Assembly: GCF_000314735.2 (NCBI RefSeq)
Contig: NZ_KB375270.1
Span: 930,001 to 994,000 of the forward strand
Source of the DNA: Afipia felis ATCC 53690
GTDB lineage: Bacteria > Pseudomonadota > Alphaproteobacteria > Rhizobiales > Xanthobacteraceae
Direction of reading: 5' to 3'
DNA: 64,000 bases
The number at the start of each line of letters is the position of its first letter. The first letter of the stretch is position 1. This document shows positions 62,557-64,000 of the stretch, in pieces. A model generated the notes under the pieces. That model did no database searches. It worked only from the letters and a program-made list of their open reading frames with translations, and had not been told where the DNA came from. The translations under genes and the position numbers were made by a program.

Positions 62557-63615
62557 TCACGACGACAGCGCCGGCTGATCGATGCCGAGCGTCTCGGCAA
62601 AGCCGAACATGACATTCATGTTCTGCACCGCCTGCCCCGACGCGCCCTTGGTGAGATTATCGAGCGTCGAGACGATGATCGCTCGCCCCGGCTTGCGATC
62701 CTCGGCAACACCGATGAACGTCATGTTCGAGCCGCGCACATGGTGCGAGTCCGGCGTCTTGCCGAACGGCAGAACATAGACGAATGCGTCCTTCTCGTAC
62801 TGCTTGCTCAGGAGCTCGTGCAACTCGCGCGCGGTCTTGCCGCGCCGTCCGCGAACGTAGATCGTCGAATAGATACCCCGATTTGTCGGCAGAAGATGCG
62901 GCGTGAACGTCGCCGTCACGTCCTTGCCGGCAGCCTTGGAGAATTCCTGATCGAGTTCGGACATATGCCGATGATGACCTACGCCATAGGCGCGGAATCC
63001 TTCGGAGACTTCCGAGAACAGCATTTCCTCTTTCGCCGAGCGCCCCGCTCCGGTCATGCCGGACTTGGCGTCGATCACGATCTCATCACTCTCGATCGCC
63101 TTGGCCTTCAGTAGCGGAATGAGTGGCAGTTGCGCGCAGGTGGTGTAGCAGCCGGGATTGGCGACGAGCCGTGCCTTCTTCACATCGCGCCGGTAGATTT
63201 CGGTGAGGCCGTACACGGCCTCCTTCTGCAGTTCGAGCGCATGATGCTCGTGCCCGTACCACTTCGCGTAGACGGCGGGATCGGTCAGACGGAAGTCGGC
63301 CGACAGATCGACCACCTTCGTCTCCGGTGCTTTCGCCAGCAGATCCTTGAGCACGGTCTGCGTCGTCGCATGCGGGAGCGCGCAGAATACAAGGTCGAGC
63401 GCGGCAGCCGCCCAGTCGACGCTCTCGATCGAGACAAGCTGCGGCAGATCGTAAGGCGCGAACTGCGGAAACACGTCGCCGAGCTTCTGCCCGGCGCGAC
63501 GGTCGGCAGTCAGAAGAACGATCTCGACGCGCGGATGCCGCAGCAACAGGCGTACGAGTTCTGCCCCGGTGTAACCGGAAGCGCCGAGAATGCCGATCTT
63601 CTTCTTTTCAGCCAT
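62557..63615 (-). CDS. argC: N-acetyl-gamma-glutamyl-phosphate reductase
   Basis: A 352-residue ArgC, third step of arginine synthesis. NADP site: KIGILGASGYTGAELVRLLL; catalytic Cys in LVANPGCYTTCAQLPLIPLL; GVGHHRHMSELDQE and HLLPTNRGIYSTIYV follow. ATG 63615 has AAGGAC upstream and starts the conserved region. The gap 63616-63850 holds no gene. Confidence 0.95.
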   Translation of the reverse strand: MAEKKKIGILGASGYTGAELVRLLLRHPRVEIVLLTADRRAGQKLGDVFPQFAPYDLPQLVSIESVDWAAAALDLVFCALPHATTQTVLKDLLAKAPETKVVDLSADFRLTDPAVYAKWYGHEHHALELQKEAVYGLTEIYRRDVKKARLVANPGCYTTCAQLPLIPLLKAKAIESDEIVIDAKSGMTGAGRSAKEEMLFSEVSEGFRAYGVGHHRHMSELDQEFSKAAGKDVTATFTPHLLPTNRGIYSTIYVRGRRGKTARELHELLSKQYEKDAFVYVLPFGKTPDSHHVRGSNMTFIGVAEDRKPGRAIIVSTLDNLTKGASGQAVQNMNVMFGFAETLGIDQPALSS

Positions 63616-63850
63616 GACAATAGTCCTTATCCGACGGAGCGCGGGACAGGTGATGCGGCGATTTGTTGGAAGAGACAAGGCGCCGCGGACTTATCCTGCG
63701 GCATTGGATCGAGCAAACGCGACCTGCCGCTAGATTGCACAGCGGCGGCGACGGAGGGTTCTGTTTGCGGGTTCGATCATGGGGCCGCATATAAAACCCC
63801 TCTGGCGCAGGGTCAAGCAGCCCAGCGGCCGCCTCAGCGCCAGTCGGCTG

Positions 63851-64000
63851 TCAGACCACCGCCCAGAACCAGGTCGCCAGCTTTGAGATCGCGTCGCCGA
63901 ACAACAGCAGAGTCGCCGACCAGACGAATGCCGACGAGAAATTCGCGATCTGGAAGTGCCAGTACGGCATCTCGAATATACCGGCGACCAACGGCACTGC
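63851..64000 (-). CDS. DedA/VTT-family membrane protein, 3' end only
   Basis: The last 49 codons of a gene entering from the right: AVPLVAGIFEMPYWHFQIAN, FSSAFVWSATLLLFGDAISK, ending in a hydrophobic WFWAVV. The pattern of a loop followed by NFxSAFVW and a final helix is that of DedA (SNARE-associated/VTT) proteins. The start lies outside the window. Confidence 0.6.
   Translation of the reverse strand, partial: AVPLVAGIFEMPYWHFQIANFSSAFVWSATLLLFGDAISKLATWFWAVV

Noticed and set aside
1..64000. CRISPR arrays, rRNA genes and insertion-sequence transposases
   Set aside because: No regularly spaced repeats, rRNA-like sequence or transposase motifs were noticed. The only repeats seen are short operator-like elements and gene remnants.

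Overview
The window reads as a GC-rich alphaproteobacterial chromosome of the Bradyrhizobium/Nitrobacter/Afipia/Rhodopseudomonas group (family Nitrobacteraceae). The basis is the housekeeping block at the right end (hom-glpX-recJ, epmA/epmB/efp, class I PHA synthase, argC), the style of the transfer genes, and a FixK-like box. Genus was not settled from sequence alone.

Region 1, about 1-22.3 kb, is a large copper-handling locus. Leftward from 17.3 kb lie a CsoR-type repressor, a His-rich exported protein, a small lipoprotein, a TolC-type outer-membrane channel, a Tat-exported multicopper oxidase, a cupredoxin, a CusF-like chaperone, a GNAT acetyltransferase, an OpgC-like acyltransferase, CopC, a CopD split by an in-frame stop, a DUF411 protein, a Cys/His/Met-rich exported protein, a FixH/YtkA-like protein, CusB, CusA, a second DUF411 protein and a second OpgC-like protein. 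Rightward lie a YHS-domain Cu(+) P-type ATPase, a formate/nitrite-type channel and a flavin disulfide oxidoreductase. Two 17-bp palindromes of the same design (6-5-6, NTACCC/GGGTAN) precede the ATPase/csoR pair and the lipoprotein-tolC-oxidase-cupredoxin operon, so both probably answer to the CsoR-like regulator. Gene remnants (a multicopper-oxidase tail, an acyltransferase tail) show repeated rearrangement.

Region 2, about 22.4-42.8 kb, is integrative/conjugative-element DNA: an XRE regulator, an ArdC-like antirestriction protein, a DUF736 protein, a large ParB-like protein, several unknown proteins including a second predicted zincin, a ParA/TraL-like ATPase, a LysM-like membrane protein, a VirD4/TraD-like coupling protein, a MobF/TraA-like relaxase-helicase, and a large serine recombinase whose reading frame ends inside a tRNA-Glu gene. 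No mating-pair-formation genes are in the window. An identical 18-nt element sits upstream of three transfer-region genes. The tRNA-Glu marks the right edge of the island; the left edge is probably outside the window, so the copper locus may be island cargo.

Region 3, about 42.8-64 kb, is backbone. It holds a small exported protein, a decayed copy of the 3' end of epmB, a two-gene glycosyltransferase operon wedged between that scar and intact epmB, epmB-epmA (EF-P lysylation) divergent from efp, a stand-alone Rieske protein, speD-speE with a hairpin-rich leader, a lytic transglycosylase, a five-gene leftward operon (aminotransferase-hom-glpX-haloacid dehalogenase-recJ), a lipoprotein, PHA synthase, a MAPEG-type membrane protein, argC, and the 3' end of a DedA-like gene.
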